Source of the DNA: Planobispora longispora
Lineage (GTDB): Bacteria; Actinomycetota; Actinomycetes; Streptosporangiales; Streptosporangiaceae
DNA: 64,000 nt
NCBI RefSeq assembly: GCF_016863135.1
Contig: NZ_BOOH01000044.1
Location: 1-64,000 of the forward strand
Reading direction: 5' to 3'
This document shows positions 16,366 to 24,946 of this stretch, piece after piece. Each line of letters begins with the position of its first letter. Position 1 is the first letter of the stretch. The translations under genes were made by a program, and so were the position numbers. The notes beneath the pieces were generated by a model that had not been told where the DNA came from, did no database searches, and was given only the letters and a program-made list of their open reading frames with translations.

Positions 16366-16646
16366 GGAGTCCCCGGCACGCCGGCCGCCGCATCCGGCCC
16401 CTCACCCGGCGGGGACGCGAACCCCGCGCTCCCGCCGGGCCATGGGATCCGCGTCCCCGGGCCGCTCTTCGGGGCCGCTGACGGCGCCCGTACGACCCCG
16501 GGACCGCGCTTGCTCCCATCCCCGGGCTTACTTCCGTGACGGCGCCCGTACGGCGAGAGGCCGCGCGGTGTTCCCGGCGCCGTTGTACGGCGAATAGTCC
16601 GGCATGTCGCTTGAGGGTCACAGTGTTGAGAATCCGGCATCTCTGT
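16366..16646. other. Gene-free spacer with repeats
   Basis: About 280 bases after ilvD hold no gene. CCCGGCGGG (16405-16413) and CCCGCCGGG (16431-16439) can form an imperfect terminator. The 16-base word TGACGGCGCCCGTACG occurs at 16479-16494 and 16537-16552, 58 bases apart. A segment at 16571-16592 recurs almost unchanged at 21676-21697, also just upstream of a regulatory gene. Confidence 0.6.
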
Positions 16647-16676
16647 TCGAAAAATGTCGGTGTCGCGACCTATCCT
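16647..16676 (+). promoter_or_regulatory. Promoter of WYL gene, leaderless
   Basis: TCGAAA (16647-16652) and TATCCT (16671-16676) are separated by 18 bases; the -10 ends six bases before the ATG, so translation probably starts at the first base of the transcript. Confidence 0.4.
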
Positions 16677-16682
16677 TGAGGT

Positions 16683-17168
16683 ATGGCAAACGTCGTGAAG
16701 TCCCCCGCCAGCCCCCTGACGACCGCCGAGATCGCCGCCCTCGCCCTCTCCCTCGCCCATCTGGGATCGGGTCCCCAGGCCGACGCCGCCCGGCATGGTC
16801 TCCGCCATGCCTTCGAGCACCTGGAGCTCGGAGACGACGTCGTGGCCACCACCCTCGCCACCCTGACCGCCCCGCTGCCCGCTCCGGTCGCCGACCGGGC
16901 CAGGACCATCGCCGGCGCCATCACCTCCCGGCTCGTGATCCGGCTGCACTACCGCGACGCCTCCGGCCGGGTCAGCATCCGCGACGTCGACCCGGTGACC
17001 TGCATGGTCCATCGCGAACACTGGTATCTCGTGGGAATGTGCCGCATGCGCGGCGCGATCCGCGCCTTCCGGTTCGACCGGATCATCGCCACCGAGCCCA
17101 CATTCGTCCCCGCCCGCCCGCACCGGCCCGAGGGCTTCCTGCCCTTCCAGGGCAAGCGCGCGGCATAA
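16683..17168 (+). CDS. Stand-alone WYL-domain protein
   Basis: A 161-residue protein made only of the WYL region found at the C-terminus of many actinobacterial HTH regulators. The ligand-sensing signature HWYLVGMCRMRGAIRAFRFDRI is at about residues 114-135. The usual N-terminal winged helix is missing: the protein begins in the linker helix. WYL domains bind nucleic acids or nucleotides and control regulators including some CRISPR and anti-phage switches; a free-standing one could modulate a regulator elsewhere. Start is defined by the -10 element; codon use is normal. Confidence 0.8.
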   Translation: MANVVKSPASPLTTAEIAALALSLAHLGSGPQADAARHGLRHAFEHLELGDDVVATTLATLTAPLPAPVADRARTIAGAITSRLVIRLHYRDASGRVSIRDVDPVTCMVHREHWYLVGMCRMRGAIRAFRFDRIIATEPTFVPARPHRPEGFLPFQGKRAA

Positions 17169-17248
17169 CGCCTCAGCAGGCACGACACGGCGGGGCCCGG
17201 CGGCCGGGATCGCTCCCGGCCGCGGGGACCTCACGGCGTCATCGGGAT

Positions 17249-17271
17249 CCCGGAGTCACCGGGACTCCGGG
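17249..17271 (-). terminator. FmdB-gene terminator
   Basis: CCCGGAGTC (17249-17257) pairs with GACTCCGGG (17263-17271) around ACCGG, 17 bases beyond the stop of the zinc-ribbon gene. Confidence 0.65.
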
Positions 17272-17287
17272 GTCACCTCCGGGCGGG

Positions 17288-17497
17288 TCAGCCGCAGCAG
17301 CCGCCCCCGCAGCAACCCCCGCCGCCGCCGGAGGGCCGGGGAGCACCGGCGCTCCCCGTGACGGCGATCGTGGACAGCAGCCGGACGGTGTCGTCGTGTC
17401 CCGCGGGGCAGGCCGCGGGCTCGTCGGACTGCGCCATCGGGCGGGACAGCTCGAAGGTGGAACCGCAGGAGCGGCAGCGGAAGTCGTAACGCGGCAT
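17288..17497 (-). CDS. FmdB-family zinc ribbon protein
   Basis: A 69-residue FmdB-type protein. MPRYDFRCRSCGSTFE gives the first zinc knuckle and CPAGHDD the second, in which one ligand is His rather than Cys. The C-terminus is a Gly/Cys tail, CCGGGCCG. The family was named from a formamidase regulator but general function is unknown. It lies between two strong palindromic structures and its own hairpin, suggesting a monocistronic unit. Confidence 0.85.
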   Translation of the reverse strand: MPRYDFRCRSCGSTFELSRPMAQSDEPAACPAGHDDTVRLLSTIAVTGSAGAPRPSGGGGGCCGGGCCG

Positions 17498-17521
17498 ACC
17501 ACCAGATTACCCAGACGGGCG

Positions 17522-17565
17522 TCCCGGGATGACCCGTGCGGGCGCCCGCACGGGTCATCCCGGGA
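17522..17565. terminator. Perfect 44-bp palindrome A
   Basis: Bases 17522-17543 are exactly the reverse complement of 17544-17565 (arms begin TCCCGGGATGACCCGTGC). It lies between the FmdB start and the GNAT stop. It can form a 20-bp hairpin in RNA or a cruciform in DNA and would work in either direction as a terminator. Confidence 0.85.
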
Positions 17566-17583
17566 GGCCCGTACGACAGCACC

Positions 17584-17627
17584 CGCCTGACGCTCCCGGC
17601 GTCCCGGGACGCCGGGAGCGTCAGGCG
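17584..17627. terminator. Perfect 44-bp palindrome B over the GNAT stop codon
   Basis: Bases 17584-17605 are exactly complementary in reverse to 17606-17627 (arm begins CGCCTGACGCTCCCGGC). The right arm includes the stop codon of the GNAT gene (17621-17623). It is 18 bases from palindrome A and has an unrelated sequence apart from the shared core CCCGGG. Confidence 0.85.
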
Positions 17628-18442
17628 AACGTGATGGAGGCGTAGTCGGCGACCGGACGGTAACCGATCGCCTGGTAGATCGAGTTGGAGACGGGATTGG
17701 ACAGGTCGGTGAAGAGCACCGCCTCGGTCGCCCCCGCCTCCAGCGCCCTGTGGGTCGCGGCGCGCGTGACCGCCTCGCCGTACCCCCTGCCCCGGAACTC
17801 CGGCGGCGTGTAGACCGGGCCGATCCGCGACATGGCGGCGATCGGCGAGGACAGGCCCGCGAGCGCGACGGGACGGCCGCCGTCCTCCCACAGGATCAGT
17901 TCCTCACGGCCGATCCGGCTGGAGACCAGCGGGGCCGGGTCCGTCACGGCGTCGTCCATCGCCTCCATGTGGAAGTCCGTGAGCCATTTCACGATCAGCT
18001 CCCGGTCGGCGACGGCCGCCGTGCGGGAGGTCCCGGCCGCGGAGCGCCGGACCGGGCTCAGGGAGCCGAGCCGGTAGAGGCGCTCGGACACGCGCTCACG
18101 CTCCGGCCGCCACCACGCGGCGGCGAACGCCTCGACCTGCGTCAGCGGTCCCTGAACGCCGGGGACCGCCCGCTCGATCTCGATCAGCGCACTGGCCAGG
18201 GCCGGCAGGGTCTCCACGGAGAGGTCGGGCAGGAGCAGCCCGCGCGGCGGCGTCTGGAGCACCGCGGCGACCGTCTCACCGTCCCGATCGAGCCAGCCCA
18301 GCAGCAGGTCGTCGGCGTACACCCCGGAGCGGATGGCGCGCACGACCGTCAACGGGGCGGTGTTGCGGACGGGGTCGCGCAGCAACCACGGCTCCGCCGC
18401 CCCGGCGAACACCTCGACGTCCGAGGTGAAGGTCCATGCCAT
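17621..18442 (-). CDS. GNAT-family N-acetyltransferase
   Basis: A 273-residue protein with a divergent N-terminal half and a C-terminal GNAT fold. The acetyl-CoA-binding motif A is VYTPPEFRGRGYGEAVTRAA, followed by FTDLSNPVSNSIYQAIGYRPV (given in part). Substrate unknown. The ATG at 18442 is preceded by CACAAT seven bases upstream, so the mRNA may be leaderless. The gene end is folded into palindrome B. Confidence 0.85.
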   Translation of the reverse strand: MAWTFTSDVEVFAGAAEPWLLRDPVRNTAPLTVVRAIRSGVYADDLLLGWLDRDGETVAAVLQTPPRGLLLPDLSVETLPALASALIEIERAVPGVQGPLTQVEAFAAAWWRPERERVSERLYRLGSLSPVRRSAAGTSRTAAVADRELIVKWLTDFHMEAMDDAVTDPAPLVSSRIGREELILWEDGGRPVALAGLSSPIAAMSRIGPVYTPPEFRGRGYGEAVTRAATHRALEAGATEAVLFTDLSNPVSNSIYQAIGYRPVADYASITFA

Positions 18443-18559
18443 GCACCCGATTGTGCCGACACGGACCGCGCCGGGGCGAGCGGATATCCGCCGTGTCCAC
18501 CGGATGGCGCCCGCCGTACCGCGCCCGGCGGCCGGGCCGCGCTCACCGGGCGGCGCCCG

Positions 18560-19069
18560 TCAGGCGGCGTTCTCCGCCAGATAGGGCGCCCACTGGGGAT
18601 CGCCCGCGACCTGCGCGCCGATCAGCCGCCAGTGCACGCCCCGCGGCACCACCGGCGCCACGTTGAGCGTCCAGCCCAGCTCCTCCAGGAGCCGGTCGGC
18701 CTTGCGGTGGTTGCACGTGGTGCACGAGGCCACGCAGTTCTCCCACGTGTGGGTCCCGCCGCGCGAACGGGGGATCACGTGGTCGATGGTCTCGGCCTTC
18801 TGACCGCAGTAGGCGCACCGGTAGTCGTCCCGGCGCATCAGGGCGGTGCGGGTCAGCGGGATCCGCGACCGGTAGGGGATGCGGACGTATCGGCGGAGCC
18901 TGATCACCGACGGCACGTCGAGCGTGCGGCTCGCCGACCGGAGCACGGCGCCCCGCCCGTCACGGTGGACGACGTCCGCCTTCTCCCGGAGCACGAGCAC
19001 GACGGCGCGGTGCAGGGAGAGGGTGGTCAGAGGCTCGTAAGTGGCGTTGAGTAGGAGGACTTGACGCAT
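18560..19069 (-). CDS. HNH endonuclease
   Basis: A 169-residue protein of the widespread actinobacterial HNH family. The zinc knuckle CAYCG and the catalytic run TIDHVIPRSRGGTHTWENC, then CTTCNHRKADR, give a complete HNH/McrA-like site. The N-terminal strand VLLLNATYEPLTTLSLHRA is typical of this family. These proteins are conserved chromosomal nucleases of unclear role rather than mobile-element enzymes. Its ATG overlaps the stop of a short upstream frame by one base (TGATG). Confidence 0.9.
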   Translation of the reverse strand: MRQVLLLNATYEPLTTLSLHRAVVLVLREKADVVHRDGRGAVLRSASRTLDVPSVIRLRRYVRIPYRSRIPLTRTALMRRDDYRCAYCGQKAETIDHVIPRSRGGTHTWENCVASCTTCNHRKADRLLEELGWTLNVAPVVPRGVHWRLIGAQVAGDPQWAPYLAENAA

Positions 19070-19167
19070 CAGCGGGCCTTTCCCGGCACGTGGCGCGTCT
19101 GGGTCGGGGGCACGATCTCACGTGCCCCGGTTGGTGGCCCTTCTTGGGGCCCGGGCGCTTCCGTCAT
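19069..19167 (-). CDS. Short upstream ORF coupled to HNH gene (32 aa)
   Basis: An ATG at 19167 with a strong GGAGG site five bases upstream opens a 32-residue frame (MTEAPGPQEGPPTGARE... ending PGKAR) whose TGA shares its last base with the HNH ATG. The arrangement fits a translation-coupling leader. The peptide is Pro/Gly-rich and of no known family; its function may be only to deliver ribosomes. Confidence 0.45.
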   Translation of the reverse strand: MTEAPGPQEGPPTGAREIVPPTQTRHVPGKAR

Positions 19168-19373
19168 GATGACCTCCGCCGGACGGCCCAGCGGATGGTC
19201 ACCACGGCACCGTCCTCCACCAAGTTTGGCTTCTCTGTCGCCTTGCCCGCCACCCATAAATGACGGGAGGGGCTCGTGGTGCTTTTATGCCCGCATTACC
19301 TGTTCTTCACTCCTCCTAAGCCTCTCCGGTACGGCCACCGGCCGGACCGCGCCCCGGCGATCCCCGGACGCCG

Positions 19374-19379
19374 TAGGGT
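19374..19379 (+). promoter_or_regulatory. -10 element of S9 peptidase gene, leaderless
   Basis: TAGGGT ends seven bases before the ATG at 19387. The rest of the 217-base spacer from 19168 holds an AT-richer stretch around 19250-19320 but no further gene that I can support. Confidence 0.5.
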
Positions 19380-19386
19380 TCCAGCC

Positions 19387-21459
<2,073 letters not shown>

Positions 21460-21471
21460 CCTCCCGGCCGG

Positions 21472-21652
21472 CTCACCGCTCCCCCGGCGAGCCGTCCTCC
21501 CCGGCGCCGGAACGAGAACCCGTCCCGAGACCAACCACCCGCCATCTCACCGCCCCCGGCGAACCATCCCCTCGGCGCCGGAACGAGAACCCGTCCCGAG
21601 ACCAACCACCCGCCACCTCACCGCCCCCGGCGAACCGTCTTCCCGGCGCCGG
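21472..21652. repeat. 71-74-bp intergenic tandem repeat, 2.5 copies
   Basis: A unit beginning CTCACCGCyCCCCGGCGA and containing GGCGCCGGAACGAGAACCCG occurs at 21472 and 21546, with a partial third copy from 21617. Copies one and two are nearly identical. The array starts 12 bases after the S9 peptidase stop and ends shortly before the AraC promoter. Confidence 0.9.
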
Positions 21653-21675
21653 GGCGGCGAGGAGGGGTGCGGCGG

Positions 21676-21725
21676 TTCCCGGCGCCGCCGTACGGCGGGA
21701 AAGTGTCGGTCGCGGCGGTTATCGT
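21676..21725 (+). promoter_or_regulatory. AraC-gene promoter with palindromic segment
   Basis: TATCGT (21720-21725) ends seven bases before GTG 21733, consistent with a leaderless mRNA. Upstream, TTCCCG (21676-21681) and CGGGAA (21696-21701) enclose the palindromic CCGCCGTACGGCGG; the same segment appears upstream of the WYL gene at 16571-16592. Confidence 0.4.
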
Positions 21726-21732
21726 TCGGACC

Positions 21733-22554
21733 GTGGACGGGACCGCCGTGACCGGTGGCCTGACCTTCGCCGAGGGCAGGCCGGGCGCCTTCCTGCGCCC
21801 ATACGTGACAGAGCTGTCGGCCTACGCCGAGCGCTACGAGGAGCCGCTGATCCGGCGGCAGCCGCCGTTCGCCGGGGTGGTGGTGATCTTCGGGCTCGGC
21901 GAGCCGATCGGGCTCAGCGGGCCGGGCACGCGGGAGCGGCTGGCCTCCTTCGCCGGAGGGCTGCACGACGTCTACGTGGACACGGTCATAGCCGGGGCCA
22001 CCGAGGGCGTGCAGGTCAACCTCACCCCCCTCGGCGCGCGCCGGCTGTTCGGCCTGCCGATGAGCGAGCTGGCCCACCGGGTCGTCTCCCTGGACGACGT
22101 GCTCGGCCCCTGGGCGGGCGCCGCCGTCGAGCGGCTGGCCGCCGTCCCCGACTGGCACGACCGGCTCGCGCTCCTCGATGCCCTGCTCACCCGGCGGATC
22201 CACGCCGCCCCCGAGTCCGACCCGCGGGTCGGCTGGGCCTGGCGGCGGCTCCGCGCCTCCCGGGGCGCGCTTCCGATCGCGGAGCTCGCCGGTGAGCTGG
22301 GGTGGAGCCATCGCCACCTGGTCTCCCGCTTCCACGACCAGATCGGGATGTCCCCCAAGGCCGTCGCGCGGGTGATGCGCTTCGAGCACGCGGCCGGCCG
22401 CCTCCGGGCCGGCCTGCCCGCGGCCGACACCGCCGCCGCCTGCGGCTACTACGACCAGGCCCATATGAACCGCGACTTCCGGGCCATGGCCGGGGCCACC
22501 CCCCGGCAGCTGGCCCGCCCCTGGCCGGAGGGCTCCGTCGCCGTCTCGGGATGA
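21733..22554 (+). CDS. AraC-family transcriptional regulator
   Basis: A 273-residue regulator. The C-terminal double HTH is clear: ELAGELGWSHRHLVSRF for the first helix pair and DTAAACGYYDQAHMNRDFR followed by GATPRQL for the second. The N-terminal 170 residues are a ligand or dimerisation domain of unknown specificity. Alternative GTG at 21703 exists; 21733 is chosen from the -10 position. It precedes the VOC and O-methyltransferase genes in the same direction and may control them. Confidence 0.85.
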   Translation: MDGTAVTGGLTFAEGRPGAFLRPYVTELSAYAERYEEPLIRRQPPFAGVVVIFGLGEPIGLSGPGTRERLASFAGGLHDVYVDTVIAGATEGVQVNLTPLGARRLFGLPMSELAHRVVSLDDVLGPWAGAAVERLAAVPDWHDRLALLDALLTRRIHAAPESDPRVGWAWRRLRASRGALPIAELAGELGWSHRHLVSRFHDQIGMSPKAVARVMRFEHAAGRLRAGLPAADTAAACGYYDQAHMNRDFRAMAGATPRQLARPWPEGSVAVSG

Positions 22555-22611
22555 GCCGCCTCAGGCTGAGCCGTCTCTAGGTGAGCCAGGCCGGGATGAG
22601 CCGGGCATCGG
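22552..22611. repeat. 15-bp tandem repeat over AraC stop codon
   Basis: Four successive 15-base units each begin TGAGCC (22552, 22567, 22582, 22597); the first TGA is the AraC stop. The last three bases of each unit vary most. This matches the stop-containing arrays at other gene ends. Confidence 0.8.
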
Positions 22612-22631
22612 GCGCGGCCGGGTCAGCCTTC

Positions 22632-22674
22632 CCCGCCCGGGACCCGGCGCCGGGAGCGGGCGGGTCAGATTTTT
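22632..22674 (+). terminator. Rho-independent terminator with T-tract
   Basis: CCCGCCC (22632-22638) pairs with GGGCGGG (22658-22664) around an inner CCCGGCGCCGGG palindrome, followed shortly by TTTTT. It would end the AraC transcript before the VOC gene. Confidence 0.75.
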
Positions 22675-22734
22675 CCAAGCCCGCAGGACCGGGGCCGGGA
22701 GATCGTGGACCCATCCACACGGAGGGAGACGACG

Positions 22735-23082
22735 ATGCGAACGGTTTATCCCCTGACCCGCTACCGGGACCCCGACGCGGCGATCGACTGGCTGAGCAAG
22801 GCGTTCGGGTTCGAGGTCCACCAGGTCTCCAAGGGAGACGACGGCGCGATCAAGCACGCCGAGCTGCTCGCCGGCACCGGCATGATCATGCTGGGGCCGG
22901 GTGAGCCGGGCGGGCCCGGGGTCTACATCGCCGTGGACGACCCGGACGCCCACCACGACAGGGCCGTGACGGCGGAAGCACGGATCACCATGGAGCTGAC
23001 GGACCAGTCGTACGGCTCGCGCGAGTACGCGTGCGAGGACCCCGAGGGCAACCTCTGGTACTTCGGGACGCACCGGCCATGA
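22735..23082 (+). CDS. VOC-family (glyoxalase-like) protein
   Basis: A 115-residue vicinal-oxygen-chelate protein. TRYRDPDAAIDWLSKAFGF opens the first beta-alpha module and YACEDPEGNLWYFGTH closes the second, retaining the metal-type Glu/His positions. Members are dioxygenases, isomerases or antibiotic-binding proteins; this short YcgJ/PhnB-like type is usually of unknown function. GGAGGGAG precedes the ATG. Its TGA overlaps the next ATG (ATGA). Confidence 0.85.
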   Translation: MRTVYPLTRYRDPDAAIDWLSKAFGFEVHQVSKGDDGAIKHAELLAGTGMIMLGPGEPGGPGVYIAVDDPDAHHDRAVTAEARITMELTDQSYGSREYACEDPEGNLWYFGTHRP

Positions 23083-24089
23083 CGACGCCCCCGAGCTCCC
23101 CGTGGGAGCTGATCTCCGGTTACATGCCCACCCAGATCGTCTACGTCGCCGCCGAGCTCGACCTGGCGACGCACCTGGCCGGCGGCGAGCGCGACGCCGC
23201 CGAACTCGCCGCCGCGACCGGGACCCACGCCCCCTCGCTCCGCCGGCTGCTGCGGGCGCTGGCCTGCCTGGGGATGGTCACCGAGACCGCGCCCGGACGG
23301 TTCGCGCTCACCGAGGCGGGCGACCGGCTCAGGGACGACGCCCCGGGGTCGTTCCGCGCGCTGTTCCGGCTGTTCTGCGGGCCGAACGTGTGGGCGAGCT
23401 GGGGCCGGCTGATCGACAGCGTCCGGACCGGGGAACCGGCCTGGGACCTGGTCACCGGCTCGCCGGCGTTCGAGTGGATGGCCCGCCACCCGGAGGAGTC
23501 CGCGGTCTTCAACCGGGCCATGTCGGAGGGCACCCGCAGGATCGCGCCGAGCATCGTCGCGGGCTTCGACTTCACCCGGTTCGGGACACTGGTGGATGTG
23601 GGCGGCGGGGACGGCACCCTGCTCTCGGTGATCCTGCGCGCCGTACCGGACCTGCGAGGGGTGCTCTTCGACCTGCCCAGCGGGCTGGCGGAGGCGGAGC
23701 GGAACCTGGCGGATCTCCGCGACCGGTGCGAGATCGTCGGCGGCGACTTCTTCGAGGAGGTGCCGAAGGGGGCCGACGCCTACCTGCTCAAGGGCGTCAT
23801 CCACGACTGGGACGACGAGCGCGCCACCGCGATCCTGCGGGTCTGCCACGCGGCGGCCGACCCGGGGGCCGCGCTGCTGCTCCTGGAGCCGACGCTGCCG
23901 GAGCGGATCGACTCCCCGGCCGCCACGGGGGCGGTGATGAGCGACATCAACATGCTCGTGGCCACCGGCGGCAAGGAGCGGACGGAGGCCGAGTTCCGCG
24001 CGCTCCTGACCGGGGCGGGGTTCCATTCGGTGGAGATCACCGATCCGTTCCCGGACACCCTGGTCCGCATGATCTCCGCCCGCTCCTGA
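23079..24089 (+). CDS. SAM-dependent O-methyltransferase
   Basis: A 336-residue acetylserotonin/hydroxyindole O-methyltransferase-like enzyme. An N-terminal dimerisation winged helix (residues 1-90) precedes the SAM site LVDVGGGDGTLL and the catalytic histidine in KGVIHDWDDERA. Relatives tailor aromatic polyketides and other natural products; no other biosynthetic genes are adjacent. Four-base overlap with the VOC gene implies coupled translation. Confidence 0.87.
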   Translation: MTTPPSSPWELISGYMPTQIVYVAAELDLATHLAGGERDAAELAAATGTHAPSLRRLLRALACLGMVTETAPGRFALTEAGDRLRDDAPGSFRALFRLFCGPNVWASWGRLIDSVRTGEPAWDLVTGSPAFEWMARHPEESAVFNRAMSEGTRRIAPSIVAGFDFTRFGTLVDVGGGDGTLLSVILRAVPDLRGVLFDLPSGLAEAERNLADLRDRCEIVGGDFFEEVPKGADAYLLKGVIHDWDDERATAILRVCHAAADPGAALLLLEPTLPERIDSPAATGAVMSDINMLVATGGKERTEAEFRALLTGAGFHSVEITDPFPDTLVRMISARS

Positions 24090-24096
24090 ACGGCGC

Positions 24097-24126
24097 GGCC
24101 GGGGCTCCACCGTCCGGAGCCCGGCC
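24097..24126 (+). terminator. Hairpin terminator after O-methyltransferase
   Basis: GGCCGGGGCTCC (24097-24108) pairs with GGAGCCCGGCC (24116-24126), with one bulged G, eight bases after the stop. Confidence 0.65.
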
Positions 24127-24183
24127 CGCCGATCGGGCTGGGCTCCGAAAGGGCGGGGCGCGCCTTCGGGCGGGGGCGGGCCT

Positions 24184-24538
24184 TCAGTAATAACGCTTCA
24201 TGAGTTCGGTCGCCCAGTCCGGCTGGGTGACCGGGTGACGGGGGGCGAACTCGGCCAGGTACGGCTTGACGTCGAGGATCGGCGATCCGGAGAGCGCGTC
24301 CAGGTCGGCGATGTGCAGGTCCAGGCCGTCCACGGCGAGCAGCCGGCAGCGGGAGACCCCCAGGCGGTTGGGGCGGTACGGCCCGCGGTGGGCGAAGACT
24401 CCCACGGGCTCCGCATCCGGGTCGCCTCTGGGAGGGCGGGGCTCGCCGCGCACCGTGGCCGGGTCGATCCGGTCGAAGAGGAAGACGACCTCCAGGTGGG
24501 AGAAGTGCTCGAGTCCGAGCACCGCCGAGCTCGATCAT
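24184..24538 (-). pseudogene. TrmO/TsaA-like gene, 5'-truncated and apparently frameshifted
   Basis: The frame from 24522 down encodes the C-terminal two-thirds of a TrmO-type tRNA m6t6A37 methyltransferase: LGLEHFSHLEVVFLFDRID, VGVFAHRGPYRPNRLGVSRC and GSPILDVKPYL. The N-terminal strand region with the SAM-contacting IGxVxSP motif is missing. A strong AAGGAGG site precedes an ATG at 24538, but that ATG is one base out of frame with the conserved part; removing one base of the GGCGG run would join them. A GTG at 24522 could still start a 112-residue protein. Confidence 0.55.
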
Positions 24539-24560
24539 GTCGCCTCCTTGGTCCAGGGGA

Positions 24561-24589
24561 GTCTCAGCCCCGGGTTCCGGGGCTGAGAC
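24561..24589 (-). terminator. Perfect 12-bp hairpin terminator
   Basis: GTCTCAGCCCCG (24561-24572) pairs exactly with 24578-24589 around GGTTC, seven bases beyond the stop of the monooxygenase gene. Confidence 0.8.
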
Positions 24590-24595
24590 AGGCGG

Positions 24596-24886
24596 TCAGA
24601 GTTCCTCGAGAACCTCGATGTCCTCCGCGGTGACGTCGCGGGCCACCGCGAACGCCTCGACGGCCGCGGGGGTGCCGGGCGCGGCCTGGCGGGCCGCGGC
24701 CAGGACTGCGGCCGAGTCCCAGCGCCAGACGCCGACCCATGTTCCGTCGCCCAGCCGGCCGAGACGCGCCTCGGTGAGGCCGGGCGCCGCGGCCCTGATC
24801 GCGGAGACCAGGGCGGCGTGCCGGGCCCGGACCCGCTCGGTGTCGGCGGGATCGGCCTGGAAGCGGGTGACGGTGATGACAGCCAT
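24596..24886 (-). CDS. ABM-domain monooxygenase-like protein
   Basis: A 96-residue antibiotic-biosynthesis-monooxygenase fold protein (ferredoxin-like alpha/beta dimer). MAVITVTRFQADPADTERV opens the domain, and GDGTWVGVWRWDSAA is the central strand. Members include quinone-forming monooxygenases, heme-degrading enzymes and many with no known substrate. It is divergent from a TetR gene across two operator-like dyads, so it is probably that regulator's target. ATG 24886 is preferred over GTG 24889. Confidence 0.75.
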   Translation of the reverse strand: MAVITVTRFQADPADTERVRARHAALVSAIRAAAPGLTEARLGRLGDGTWVGVWRWDSAAVLAAARQAAPGTPAAVEAFAVARDVTAEDIEVLEEL

Positions 24887-24901
24887 CACTGAACCTCATT
24901 T

Positions 24902-24944
24902 CTAGAGTTAACTTCTAGTAATCTAATCTAGAGATAGACTCTAG
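24902..24944. promoter_or_regulatory. Two tandem operators in TetR divergon
   Basis: Two 17-base dyads, CTAGAGTTAACTTCTAG (24902-24918) and CTAGAGATAGACTCTAG (24928-24944), are 26 bases apart centre to centre. The second abuts the TetR ATG. Both share CTAGA...TCTAG half-sites in an otherwise GC-rich region, so they are very probably TetR binding sites controlling both genes. Confidence 0.75.
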
Positions 24945-24946
24945 CC

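Noticed and set aside
17750-19054. 434-codon plus-strand frame across the GNAT and HNH genes
   Set aside because: It spans two well-supported minus-strand genes and their spacer, and its translation shows no family features.
21733-24089. Natural-product gene cluster (AraC, VOC, O-methyltransferase)
   Set aside because: No synthase, synthetase, or further tailoring or transport genes adjoin; three genes are not enough to call a cluster.
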